34,747 nucleotides of DNA from Neelides folsomi (taxonomy: Eukaryota > Arthropoda > Collembola > Neelipleona > Neelidae). Below, one piece after another: positions 1-11,800 of this stretch (its first letter is position 1; every line of letters begins with the position of its first letter). A model generated the notes under the pieces. That model ran no database searches and was not told the origin of the DNA. It was given only the letters and a program-made list of their open reading frames with translations. Both the position numbers and the translations under genes were made by a program. The DNA lies in NCBI GenBank assembly GCA_034687125.1, contig JAQGBZ010000532.1, positions 1 through 34,747 on the forward strand, written 5' to 3'.

Positions 1-92
1 GCAAAAAATGCACGAAATCCCCATATATGCAAAACATGCAAAATATGCAAAACATGCACGAGATATGCATTTGCATATATATCCGCCCTTTA
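1..92. mobile_element. End fragment of a hAT-like MITE
   Basis: The left edge is rich in ATGCA/TGCAT words and closes with a terminal motif (TTTGCATATATATCCGCCC at about 70-88) that resembles the right end of the complete element at 27414-27858 (TTGCATATAAATCCGGGC). It is therefore probably the end of a related, more diverged copy, cut by the window border. It lies downstream of exon 3 of gene 1, so it sits in that gene's next intron or in the place of its missing 3' exons. The exact right boundary is uncertain by a few bases. Confidence 0.5.
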
Positions 93-139
93 ATTATAAT
101 CAATTATATGTTAGTTGATAATATTTATAAAATTATTAC

Positions 140-284
140 TCTTCTGAATTAATGTAGACAAAAAAAGATTTATCCTTTGTCTTCATATCGTTTACGTATG
201 TAGATGAAAAGTTTTTATTGATTGATTGTAAAGTTTCCAATAAATTTCCATTTGAACAAAATTCGACTGCAACGAATACTTCAT
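140..284 (-). CDS. Gene 1 kinase exon 3 (hinge and kinase insert)
   Basis: This exon is too short for simple ORF finding. The acceptor CTATAG precedes 284 and the donor GTAATA follows 140. It reads in phase from exon 2 as N-E-V-F-V-A-V-E-F-C-S-N-G-N-L-L-E-T-L-Q, the beta-5/hinge segment followed by a serine/lysine-rich kinase insert of about 30 residues. The homologous exons are 8058-8196 in gene 2 (139 bp) and 22578-22710 in gene 3 (133 bp), against 145 bp here. The length difference falls entirely in the insert, which is poorly conserved between the paralogs. Confidence 0.78.
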
Positions 285-3200
285 CTATAGAAGGTTGAAT
301 TTATGAAAATCTACAATTACACAAAATTATTTTTAAAGAACTTTTCAATAAATGATTTACTGATTTTGATGTTCTCTGTACAAGCAGCTACTAGGGAAAC
401 AATATTTTCGTGTTTTCCAATTGTAGACATTATTTTTAATTCATCTAATAGAGCTTTAATCTGGACAAGTTCAACACCGGATTTGACAATTTTAACGGCA
501 ACTTCAATTTCTCTTTCTTTTGTCTTCAACAACCCAGCTTTTACAACCCCAAAATTTCCACTTCCAAGAATTTTTTCGCCTAATAAATTCATTAAATATT
601 AATTAATTGCTTACTCTTTCTTATATAATAAACATTTTGTTAAAATTTTACTGCTTTCAATTAAAAAAATCTTCATACCAATTATTAAATTTTCTTTTGC
701 CACTTCGTATTTATTATAGTATTTAAAAAATTCTTCGTTTGCAATTGAAGAATAAATTTTTTCCCCTTCAATAAATTCCTTGATTTCATCTTCATTTAAA
801 AATCTTATCAATTCTTGCTTTTTCCTTTTATATTTAATTATAATAAATATTATTACAATTAAAAGAAAAATAAAAACTCCGGTAGTTGACAACACAATAG
901 CATTTATAATATTTTTGGATAATTCTGGTTCATTAATTTTTCTCATTGTTGAATTTTCAACATGCACTTCAAAAAGGTTGGATATTTGGAAATTTCCTTC
1001 ACTAATTGCAATGTCCAGCGCAGTTTGATTTTCAATGTTGCGTAAATGAGTGGATGCATTGAATTTGAGCAGGATTTCCACAAAATCAAAATCCTCTTTA
1101 TTTGCCGCAAAGTGAAGCGGGGTCCATCCTTCAAAGTCAACGCCGTCAATATCCGCCCCGAAGCTCAACAACAATTCCCCAATTTCTTTATTCCCGCTAG
1201 CCACTGCGTAATGAAGAGCCGTCCTGTTTTCAATAGTACCGATATGAACATTTGCCCCGTGGTCTAATAACACTTTTGCGATTTCCAATTTATTAGTAAA
1301 TGCAACTTCCATTAAGGGTGTGAAGAGAAAATTATTTTCTGCAATATTTACATTAGCTGATTTATTTAGCAAAATTTGAACGATTTGAAGATTTCCACAT
1401 TTTGCAGCCAAATATAAAGGAGTTTCATTGACACTAGATAAAGCATCGATCTGGGCTCCATTTTCTAACAACATTTCAATCAATTTTACATTTTCGTCGA
1501 TTACTGCGTAGTGTAATGCGGTATAATTTGATTTATTAATAGCATTAATATCGGCTCCTTTTTCCAATAATAATTTCAAAATCTCAAAATTATTTATGTA
1601 CCTAGCCAATGTGAATGGAGTTTTTTCAAAACTTGAATCTTTTGTATTCACATTTATCCCTGAAACATTTAATAATAAATTTACAACTTCAATGTTCTTA
1701 TTATCAATTGCAAGAACTAAAGGAGTATTATTTGCATCATCAAAGACATTGACAGATGCATTTTTTGACAGAAGCATTTTCACTATTTCTTTGTGCCCAT
1801 TTTTTGATGCTTTGTGAAGGGCAGTTGATAGTTTACCATCCAAATCATTAACTTCCGCATTATTATAAAGGAGCGTTTCCACAATCTCCTTGTATCCTTC
1901 TTCTGCGGCAAGATGTAAAGGAGTTAAACGGGTATTTTTTTCTTTAATATTTACATTTGGATTTTTTTGCAAAATAAGTTTTGCAATATTTGGATATTTA
2001 TTGGCTAATGCCAAATATAGAGGAGTTCGATATTCTTCATCATGAATATCATATTTAGCCTCATTGTCGAGCAGAAGTTTCACCGTATCAAAATGCCCTT
2101 TTGAAATTGCGTAGGACAAAGAAGTCCAAAATTGATTGTCCATAGCTTCAATTTCTGAACCGTGAGATAACAACAATTTAACAATTTTCAAGTAGCCTTT
2201 ACCCGAGGATATGTGCAAAGCTGAGCGACGTTTAAGATCAATGGAATTGACATTGGATTCAGCTTCAAGTAACAATTTGACAATCTTAACATGGCCTTTT
2301 TCAGAAGCTATGTGAAGCGGATTAATGTTGTCAATAGTCGTTGCATTCACCTCAGCTTTGAAATCAATTAAATATCTAACAATTTTCAAATTGCCAATTT
2401 GTGCCGCAAAGTGCAAAGGAGTCCAATTATTTTCTTCCCGTGCATTTACGTTAGCTCCATTGAAAATTAAAAGTTGGACCATTTCAAAAAAACCATTATT
2501 CACCGAATAATGTAAACATGTCCACATACGCTTGGTTTTTGTCTCAATATTTGCACCATAGCTAAGTAAATATTGAACTATTAGTAAACGATTGTTCCTT
2601 GCTGCTTGATGCAAAGCTGTCAAATGGAATTCGGTCTCAACTACATTTAAATCTGCATTGTTTTGCAACAAAAAGTACAAAATTTTTAAATGGCCATTCC
2701 ATGCAGCATAAAATAATGGTGTTCTTTGTTCCTTATCGAAATCATTTACATTCGCCCCCATTTGAATCAATAAATTTGTGATTCCGAAGTTTCCATTTCT
2801 AGAGGCTAAACTTAAGACTGAAGTGAGGGATTTGTCTTTGGCGTTCACATTTGCCCCGTTCCTGATTAGATACAAAGCAGTTTCGGTTTGATTATTGGAA
2901 ATTGCAATGTGTAAATTGGATTTTTTTGATTCGCCATAATGTGTAAAAATTAAATTAAAATTCACTTTCCTATCCTTTAATATTTGAAGAATTTCAATAT
3001 TCCCATGAATCAAAGCTAATTCCAATGGGATACCATTCTCTTCATCTATTTTTGTAATTGTTGCTCCATTTTCTAACAAAATTTTGACAACTTTGGGTTT
3101 ACCTTTAAATACGGCATACTGTAGGGGGGAATTATTATTTTTACTTAAAGAATTTGCATTTAATTTTTTTTCCAATAAAAATAAAACAATATTTTCGTGG

Positions 3201-4219
3201 CCATTATAACTAGCTTCGTGTAACAATGACCATCCATTTTTATCTGTGAGGTTTATGTGTTGGTTTTCAAAAAATAATAAATTTACTACTTCCATATGAC
3301 CATTGGAAACTGCTAATTGTAGGGAATTCCACTGGTTTGAATTTAAAGCATTCAATTCTGCATTTGATTCAATTAATAATTTAACAACATCAATGTTTCC
3401 CTTTAAAGACGCAAAATGCAAAGGAGTCATTTGCTTATAATCGGAATTATTCATGTTGATATTTCCATCTTTTAATAATAATTCTACAATGTTTAAGTAT
3501 CCGAAATATGAAGCGTAGTGCAAGGGATTTAATTTATATTCATCAACTTCATTTATTCCAATTCCCATTTTAATTAATTCTATAGTAACGTTTATTTCTG
3601 ATAGTTTCATTGCTAGCATTAAAGGATTTTTATCAATTTCCAAAATCTGTTGAAAATTTTTATTTGTTTCCAATATTGAACTAATTTTATCCAATTTATT
3701 TTTTAAAGGCAAATAATTTATATTATTGTCATCTTTATACGAATAATAAATGAATCTCCTGTTGTTCGGATTTTCAATTATATTTTTGTTAAATTCTTCT
3801 ATAAGATCAGTTGAAACGAACGGGTCTTCCAGTTGATATTCGATATTTGAGTAAAAACAATTGTGGGTTTTTGAATAAAGTGTATCATAACAACAATCTC
3901 GGTTTTCACATTCCGTTTTTGAAATTCGTGCCCATCCGCAATTCCGCCTTGCGATTAAAGGGTTTGCATAGAAGCAATTCAAATTTCTACTCCGATATTC
4001 TTTGCAATCTTCACAAATTTCCGTCCCTCGTATTTCCTTTTCAGATATTTGATAATTTTCATAAAAACAAGAAGGTTCATTCAATTTATCATAGCAACAC
4101 CCACGATTGTGACAATCAAATATATTAATTTCCAACCAAGCGCATCTTACTCGAGGAAACGAATAGTAATCACCTGAGCATTTTGGATTCTTATTGTCAT
4201 TAATGCCTATAAGTAGCAA
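140..4219 (-). CDS. Gene 1: trefoil/ankyrin receptor tyrosine kinase, partial (3' end off window)
   Basis: Three exons are visible on the minus strand: 679-4219 (or further upstream), 361-579 and 140-284. Exon 1 encodes two P-type trefoil domains (about residues 14-52 and 82-122, counted from 4219), then about 25 ankyrin repeats, a transmembrane helix and a basic/acidic juxtamembrane region ending at ENLIIG. Exon 2 encodes the kinase N-lobe with an intact glycine loop (LGSGNFGVV), the VAIK-type lysine (VAVK) and the helix-C glutamate (DELKIM). Exon 3 carries the hinge-like VAVEFC and a kinase insert. Donors and acceptors are GT-AG and the phases (1, 1, 2) agree with gene 2. Position 4219 is a TTG, not a true start: the frame stays open to 4297 and encodes a hydrophobic signal-like stretch but has no ATG, so a 5' exon (possible acceptor AG near 4297) or a lost start must be assumed. 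The catalytic-loop exons lie left of the window or are gone. One trefoil domain fewer than genes 2 and 3. Confidence 0.82.
611..678 (-). other. Start of gene 1 intron 1 (read-through ORF tail)
   Basis: The open frame of exon 1 continues to 611, but the GT donor at 678-677 (TTG/GTATGA) matches the donors of genes 2 and 3 in position and phase, and the kinase exon continues at 579. The last residues of the naive ORF are therefore intronic. Confidence 0.75.
3289..3768 (-). repeat. Near-identical tract shared with gene 2 (copy in gene 1)
   Basis: Partner of 11458-11937. The encoded residues from about [13 protein letters not shown] to [10 protein letters not shown] are practically the same in both proteins. 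Similarity falls off at the SDKNGW repeat on one side and at the last trefoil on the other, which gives fairly sharp edges. Confidence 0.75.
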
Positions 4220-4870
4220 AATTAGGTTAATTAATGACAGAAATAAAAAGGTTGAGAGATACGGTAAATACCAAAATATTTCTTGTTGTATAAAAACTTA
4301 ATTTTTGCAAAAAAAAATTTTTTGTTTATGTATTATATCATTTTATAATATGATATACATACTAATGTTTAAGTTTTGGAGTCTGCTTTTCCATAGTGCT
4401 TTCATGGTTCAAAACTACGCACAATGTATTTGTGTGTTGCCCCGTCTAACCAAACTTAACCTCACACAACAAATAAGAATACAGAACCATGGTTTTGCAG
4501 AGACTCTAAATCTTAGCCAAAAATAGTGTTACAAAATGTAAAGACAATTAGACAGAAATTATTGGATACATCATATATGTTTTTATATTTTAAAGTAACA
4601 GTAAAATAAGTTCATTGAATATTTACGACTTTCCTTTGAAGAATAATTTTAATATTATTAACAAATGTTTTGCAATTCTTTCGCCGAATGTATTCGTTAG
4701 ATAAGTCCCTCTCGCGGCAGCAAGGAGGAAACAACTCTTTTACTCTCAATGAAACTTTAAAGTTAATTTTTAATTATTTACACCTAAATTATCTACTCTT
4801 CACATCTGAACTTGACCTGGTTTTTATTGGCTGACCTTACATGGCTGGTATTACATTTGACTCTCCTCTC
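4220..4870. other. Intergenic stretch upstream of gene 1
   Basis: No gene is supported here. 4220-4297 is still open in the frame of gene 1 and hydrophobic (signal-peptide-like, without ATG). An imperfect inverted-repeat element lies at about 4372-4513 and is listed separately. The rest (about 4520-4870) has moderate base composition, with short pyrimidine tracts and no recognisable coding frame. Confidence 0.5.
4372..4513. repeat. Imperfect inverted-repeat (foldback) element
   Basis: The outer arms TTTTGGAGTCTGC and GCAGAGACTCTAAA are inverted relative to each other. Inside them CCATAGTGCT faces AGAACCATGG, and TTTGTGTGTTG (about 4429-4440) faces CACACAACAAAT (about 4463-4474). Nested inverted repeats over about 140 bp with no coding capacity fit a MITE or foldback element. 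No target duplication was identified, so the ends are approximate. Confidence 0.4.
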
Positions 4871-5594
4871 ATTTAGCAACCATTATGATAAAGTTAGATC
4901 AATTCAACCTTATTCCGTATTCAAAGAGTGAGAAAGTGCTTTAATAAAAAGGCCTTTCTCATTTACTTTAATGCACTCGTCTTCCCAATTATCGATTTTT
5001 GCTCTGAGGTTTGGCTAGTTGTTTCTGACTCCAAGATCTTTGATTTTCAACATAAGGTTAATATTTTTATTGCCCGTAATCTGTATTTTTTGCATGTAAG
5101 TACTAACAGAAAGAAAAAATCCCTTTCTCATTTAACTAGATCCGACTTTACTAAACTGTTAATTTCTTTTAATATAAAAACAAATATTATTAGGTGTAGA
5201 ATTAGGTATTGAAAGGTGTTTCTACATTTTTAATCTTTTGAAATTTACCCATTCAGGTCGTTCTAATTACAGTATTCATCGAGCCTCACTCGCCTCAACC
5301 TCTGAGATATACTTGAGATGTATTAGACAGAGCTTGTTTACTCTGGAGATCTTTACCTAAAAATTGGGAACTAAATAGCTCTTTAAGTGAGCATGATTGA
5401 ACTTGTTAGAAATGTTCACGAATTGGATTGTTAATAAGGAAATGGTGCCATTATCTTTTTGTAATTAATTTTATGATTAGGTTATGACTTGTATTATGAA
5501 AAAATTGTTATCAATGCAGGTCTATATATGAAAAACTTGTAACACAAGATATATTTGAACTGGTTAAAATAAAACTTATTTGATTTGATTTGAT
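4870..5594 (+). mobile_element. 3' end of a truncated LINE (non-LTR retrotransposon)
   Basis: The frame at 4928-5212 encodes a reverse-transcriptase C-terminal signature: NALVFPIIDFCSEVWLVVSD followed by FQHKVNIFIARNLYF. It corresponds to the thumb-region pattern 'RPIIDYCSxVW...LQxxxNxxxR' of many LINE polymerases. Further degraded frames follow, including a possible terminal WIVNKE motif near 5425, and the element appears to end in a short (TTTGA)n tail at about 5578-5594, typical for LINE 3' ends. The catalytic RT domain, endonuclease and ORF1 are missing, and stops interrupt the frame, so it is a dead 5'-truncated copy. Confidence 0.65.
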
Positions 5595-6620
5595 ACTTTC
5601 GTTAAAATATATCTAATCAAAGATTATAAAACGTTTCATTTCCAAATATTTATCTTACCAAAGGTGATATGTGAAAAATCTTCTTCAAAATTTATACAAA
5701 AAATTCCAGTAAATGTAAAACAAATTATAATAAATATAATTGTCATTTTTAAATATTTTAATATCATTTATTAAATTAAATATCTGAAATTTATATTGTT
5801 ATTTTTATTGAAATTCGATTAGATATTATTATCATTAAATTTATTATTATTTGGATATCAATTCAAGATAATTGTTTAAAATTGAGATATAACATCTAGT
5901 ATACAATTATTTTATACCTCATATTTTGGCACTTATGCTTAAAACTTATGAACAGTAACAAAATATATATTTTGATTGATAAGATATAATAGGCATTGAA
6001 CAATGATATTAAATTGATTATTTAATTAAAGAAGGAAAAGTTAACTTTTAACTTTTAAGGAGATAAAATGAAGGAAAGGAAACAAAAAATTAATTGCAAA
6101 ATATCATGCTTTTCTAAGATTCGGCTCATGAATTTTCCTCATATTCTCACACGAATATATTTTATTCATTTTCTATATTACAAGAATTTTTTTATTAGGA
6201 AATTCAATAGAAATTTCATAATAAAAATATTGGTTAACTTGTTGATTCACAATAAAATGAATAATATGTTGTAAAATCTCAAACTTTACCAGGAAAGAGG
6301 ATAATTGTTAATTATTAGCCGGATCTTAATATTTATGTTTGAATTAAAATAAAAATATTGGTTTTGATACTGAATTTTTACGTTTCTGATTTTTAAGTTG
6401 GCCTATTAAAAATTAAATGTTTACCTTTTTAAAAGAATAGACATTAAATAAATTATTGATGAGCCCACAATATTTTATTGTATAGTGAATCTAATGAGAT
6501 TTCTTAAATAATGCAATGAAACGTAATAATAGACCTAAACTTAATTTGGATTTATTTTAATTGCTACAAGAATTAATTAATCTTCTATAAAATTATTATT
6601 TGTTTAACAAAATATTTTAT
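5595..6620. other. AT-rich intergenic DNA between LINE remnant and gene 2
   Basis: Very AT-rich sequence. The open frame at 6068-6274 (68 residues, rich in Ile, Phe, Asn and Lys) looks like chance translation of AT-rich DNA. The only functional signal I see is the polyadenylation hexamer of gene 2 on the minus strand at 6616-6621. Confidence 0.5.
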
Positions 6621-6621
6621 T
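6616..6621 (-). terminator. Polyadenylation signal of gene 2 overlapping its stop codon
   Basis: On the minus strand the stop TGA (6623-6621) runs directly into AATAAA, sharing its last base. Gene 3 has the same arrangement, which suggests that this compact 3' end is ancestral to the family. Confidence 0.55.
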
Positions 6622-8822
6622 CAGTTTGGTTTTTTGTGGTTTTTATTATTTTCATTTTCAATAATGATTTTAATTTCAAAAAATGTGTTTCGATCTTCAG
6701 AATTAGCATTCCAACAATTTACCATTAAGTTATATCTGTAAATTAAAAAGATTATTAATTTATTTCATGGTAAAACTTATTTTTACAATTAATATATTTG
6801 TAAATATAGCTTATTTATTTCATTTTATCTGTTGTGAGTAAGGTAAATAAACCATATTTTCATCACTAATATAGGAATCTATGTAAATACATATAACCAT
6901 TATGCTTAAACCTAATTTTTAATCTGATTCCCAAACTGAGATGAAACGAGGAATTATAAATATAATGTAAAACATTTTTTATAATTAACAAATATTTACA
7001 TTTTATCAGATGCAAGATTTGGCTTGGTCATCCTCATTCCTTTCTTTAAATCATTGACAAATTCTGGACTATAATGACAGCCTGGATAGGGTATTGACCC
7101 AAGCGAAAATATTTCCCACAAAGTGACACCAAACGACCATACGTCAGATTTTTCAGAAAACTTATAAAACTCCAAAGATTCAATAGCCATCCATTTCCAT
7201 GGGAGTGAGCACTTTCAATTAAAAAATTCGAAATATATTTTAAATAAATTTAATCAAAGTTATTTTGTAATAAAAGAAATGTAGATAAAATGTTATACTT
7301 TTGATTTTTTCGTATATGTTTCATTTTCAAATAATTTCTTTGACAATCCAAAGTCGCAAATTTTAACTTTATTGGTGGATGTTAATAATACATTCCGTGC
7401 CGCTAGATCACAGTGCACGATCTAAATTTTTTGATCAATAATGTATTAAACAATCCACGTTTATTAACTTTCAAATTAACTAAAAGTAATTTATATTAGT
7501 GGGCTTGGAGATTTCATCAAGAGTGCACTATATTCCTAAGTAGCCTATATAACTAAATAACAATATAACTAACAATAAGTCAACTTCCTACTATGATCGC
7601 AATATATAGGCAATTCTCCTTAAACCGCACATTCTCTTTCCCTTTATTTTGAGAATAGTAAAAGGTGATGTTTGGCATCTTAAGATGATTAGGGAAAATT
7701 GAACTTTGAATTGAGATTGTTACAATATTGTCTTTGTAAACAAACAAATAACTCAGAAAATAAAATATTTAAAATCATTCTAAAAGAAAGCAATCAATCA
7801 ATTTATATTGAAAAGTAATTTTATATTGAATTCTAATTTAAAAATATCATATAACAAAATAAAAATGATTTTTCCATACTTATTAAATAATCAATTTAAT
7901 AATATACCTTGTTTTTACTAAGGAAAGCCATTCCACATGAAATATCAAATGACCATTTGGTCAAATTGTATCCCATTTTTATTATATTTTCTTCATTCCT
8001 TAATTAAAAATTAGATAAATGAATAAACGAAATATGAAAATGGTTAAAATTATTTACTTTGAAGAATTTTTATATTCACTCAAATTTGATATTTCGTTCA
8101 TATAAATACTAGTTGACGATGTAATTTTATTTAATGATTGTAAAGTATCCAACAAATTTCCATTTGAACAGTATTCTACCGCGACCAATACTTTATCTGA
8201 AAAATATCAAATTTTAAATGGGATTAACCATGAAATACTATCCTAAATTTGAGTGAATACTTTTTTTCAATAATTTTGTATTAATTCATATAATTTTAAT
8301 AGATTATCAAACAAATAATATGAATAATATTTAATAATATCAATATATTAATAAAGTAATCATTATTATTATTAATGATTATATGATAATGATAATAATT
8401 ACTATATATTGTATCCTAAGTCATATTAAGATAATAGAAAATTTCAATAAGAAAATAATTTATGAATTAGTTAAAAAAATTGTTAGTCGCAGTTAGTGTA
8501 TATTGTAGATGCTACATTAACATTGCCTGAATAAATCCATTCATTAATTAAATCAGTCATTCATTCTAAAATAATTTTAATAGATGAATTAAAAAGATTA
8601 AACTTGTTTTGATATTTTCGGTCGAAGCAGCTATAAGAGAGACAATATTTTCATGTTTTCCAATTGTAGACATTATTTTTAATTCATCTAAAAGAGCTTT
8701 AACTTGGACAAGTTCATCACCAGATTTAACAATTTTTATTGCAACTTCAATATCTCCTTCATTTGTCTTTAAAAGTCCACTTTTAACAACACCAAAATTT
8801 CCGCTTCCAAGAATTTTTTCGC
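6621..8822 (-). CDS. Gene 2 kinase exons 2-7 (non-RD tyrosine kinase domain)
   Basis: Exon 2 (8604-8822): glycine loop [13 protein letters not shown] lysine, helix-C glutamate in LDELKIM. Exon 3 (8058-8196): [14 protein letters not shown] hinge and an insert rich in Ser/Asn. Exon 4 (7908-7998): [18 protein letters not shown], the helix E region. Exon 5 (7299-7421): catalytic loop [13 protein letters not shown] and DFGLSKKLF, with a single activation-loop tyrosine in ETYTKK. Exon 6 (7000-7211): [11 protein letters not shown] and [17 protein letters not shown]. Exon 7 (6621-6735): [26 protein letters not shown] and KWMA mark it as a tyrosine kinase of the split RTK type. The aspartate and DFG are intact, so activity is likely, but the HRD arginine is Cys and the DRP proline of the last exon is Asn. 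The C-terminal tail is only about 15 residues and has no tyrosine. Confidence 0.88.
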
Positions 8823-11800
8823 CTAACAATCCATATTTATTTAGTATTAAAATAACAATTTTTAATCGTATTTTTCTTTATATTTAATATATAATAAACA
8901 ATAAATAAAATAAGAGTTAAAAAAATCATAATAAATTTTCGAACCAATTATTAAATTCTCTTTTTTTACTTCATAATTATTATTATATTTAAAAATTTGG
9001 GATTCTTCATTAGCATAAGGAGAATAAATTTTTTGCCCTTCTATAAATTCCTTAATTTCATCGTCATTTAAATATCTTTTCATTTTTTTGTTTTTTCTTT
9101 TATATTTAATTGCGAGAAAAATAATGACGATTGATGGGATTAATATTATAATAGACGTTGACAAAATAATTGCAACAATTGTGCGAAGAGACAACTCTGT
9201 TCCATAAATTGGGAGAACTTTTGGATTCTTATCAAAATTCTCAATAAGATTTGAGATTGGAATATTATCTTGATAATTTGCTATATCTTGAGCAGTATGA
9301 TTTTGACTATTGCGCAATAGCGTGTTAGCATTGAATTTCAACAGCAATTTTACATATTCAATATTATGATTCATTGCTGCAAAATGAAGCGGCGTCTTTG
9401 AATCAAAATCAATCGAATCAACATCGGCCCCATAATTCAATAATAATTCTCCCATTTCAATATTTCTCCTTGTAATTGCATAGTGCAGAGCAGATGAATT
9501 GTTTTCTGTAGGAATGTTAGCATTGGCCCCATGTTCCAGTAACAATTTAACGATTTCAAAATTATTTAAACGCACAGCTTCAAGCAAAGGGGTGAAATGT
9601 TTTAATTTTTCAATTGTATTTACATCAGAAGAAAAGTTTACCAACAATTGAACAATTTGGAGGTTTCCTTTAGAAATGGCCAAATACAAAGATGTTTTAC
9701 AATTATGTTCAAAATCATTAACCCTTGCGCCATTTTCCAATAACAGTTTTATAATTTTATAATTTTCCTTCGATGTAGCTTCTAACAAAGGGGTAAAATT
9801 TGTGTCTTTCACTCTTGTATTAACTTCAGTCCCCGATGCATTTAACAATAATCTTACAGCTTCCAAATGTTCATTTGACACCGCCAAAAATAAAGGAGTT
9901 TTATTGTTGTCTTCAAACGCATTCACGTTAGCATTTTTTGTAAGGAGTTTTCTTATTATTTCAATATGTCCTTTTTGGGCAGCTTTGTGCAACGCAGTCC
10001 AAAAATTAATATCAACATGATTTACATTTGCATTATTTAGGAGAAGAGTTTCCACGATATCAATGTAACCATTGTTGACCGCCAGATGCAACGGAGTTTT
10101 ATGATATTCGATTTCTGCAACATTTACACTTTGATTTTTTCTCAATATGATTTTAGCAATATTGGGATAACCTTTATCCAAGGATACATACAGAGGAGAT
10201 TGGTTTTTATTATCAAGAATATCAACTTTGGCTCCTTTATTAATTAGAAAATTAACAACATCATAATGCCCCTCGTTTATTGCGTAATAAAGAGCTGTTT
10301 TGTGTTCATTGTCTTTTGCATCGATTTTAGCCCCTTTTGAAATTAACAATTCCACAATTGGTAAATGCCCTTTATTAGCCGTTTCATGCAAAACAGATCT
10401 CTGAAAATTATCTTGTGAATTGACATTGGCTTTTGCCTCTAATAACAATTTCACAATTTCAAAATGTCCATTTTGTGAAGCTGTTTGCAACGGCGAGACA
10501 TTATTAGTAGTTGAATAATCTACATTGGCGTTCATATCCAATAGATGACTTGTTATGTTTAAATATCCTTCTTTTGCTGCAATGTACAACGGAGTTTCAT
10601 CGCTTGTTGTTTTTGAATTTAGATCGGCTCCCCTTGATGTTAAAAGTTGTACAACTTCAAAATACCCATTTTTAACGGCTCTGGTCAAAGGCTTCCACAT
10701 TGAATATGTTTTGACTTCAATATTTGCCCCGTTGTCAAGAAGCAATTGAACCATTTGTAAGTGATTATTACTAACAGCTTGGTATAAAGGGGTTAAATGA
10801 GAATCTTTCTCACCAATATTCACGTCCGCTTTATAATGCAATAAAAGTTGAACAACATCCAAATTTTCGTTTGATGTTGCAAAGAATATTGGTGTTTTAC
10901 CCTCATTATCGTAATCATTAACATTTGCTTCATTTTTAATTAGCAAATCTGTGATTTCAATATTTCCCAATTTGGCAGATAAATTTAAAACTGATGTGAG
11001 GGATTTATCTTTTGCATTTACATTAGCCCCGTTTTGGATGAGAAACACAGAAACTGGGTTGAGGTTATTCGAAATCGCAATGTGCAAAGGAGATTTTTGG
11101 GATTCACGATATTTTTTAAATATAGTATTAAAATTTGTGTTTCGATTCTTCAGCAATTGGAGGATTTTTACATCGCTTAAATTCATGGCTAATTCCAAAG
11201 GAATTCCATATTCTTCATCTATTTTTGAAATAATGGCACCCTTTTCTAAAAATATTTTTATTATTTTTCCTTGACTTTGAGAAGTAGCAGCATATAGCGG
11301 CGTATGATAGTTCATATCAAGTTCATTTATATTTAACCCTTTTCTCAATAAAAATAAAACAATATTTTCATGGCCATTATAACTAGCTTCGTGTAATAAT
11401 GACCATCCATTCTTATCTTTGAGTTTTTTATGTTGCTTTTCAAAAAATAATGATTTTACTACTTCCATATGACCATTGGAAACTGCTAATTGTAGGGAAT
11501 TCCACTGGTTTGAATTTAAAGCATTCAATTCTGCATTTGATTCAATTAATAATTTAACAACATCAATGTTTCCCTTTAAAGACGCAAAATGCAAAGGAGT
11601 CATTTGCTTATAATCGGAATTATTCATGTTGATATTTCCATCTTTTAATAATAATTCTACAATGTTTAAGTATCCGAAATATGAAGCGTAGTGCAAGGGA
11701 TTTAATTTATATTCATCAACTTCATTTATTCCAATTCCCATTTTAATTAATTCTATAGTAACGTTTATTTCTGATAGTTTCATTGCTAGCATTAAAGGAT

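Noticed and set aside
303..602. Plus-strand frame of 99 codons
   Set aside because: It is the antisense shadow of gene 1 kinase exon 2 (361-579), whose minus-strand product is a clear kinase N-lobe.
3840..4140. Cysteine-rich N-terminus as EGF or kringle domains
   Set aside because: Spacing with CG[WA], CCYD and CF[YK] matches P-type trefoil domains, not EGF or kringle patterns.
4435..4475. GGTTCAAAACT and neighbouring hairpin as a tRNA-like element
   Set aside because: No A-box and no cloverleaf could be formed; the pairing fits a foldback element better.
6068..6274. Possible 68-residue protein
   Set aside because: Composition is that of random AT-rich DNA; no signal, motif or splice context.
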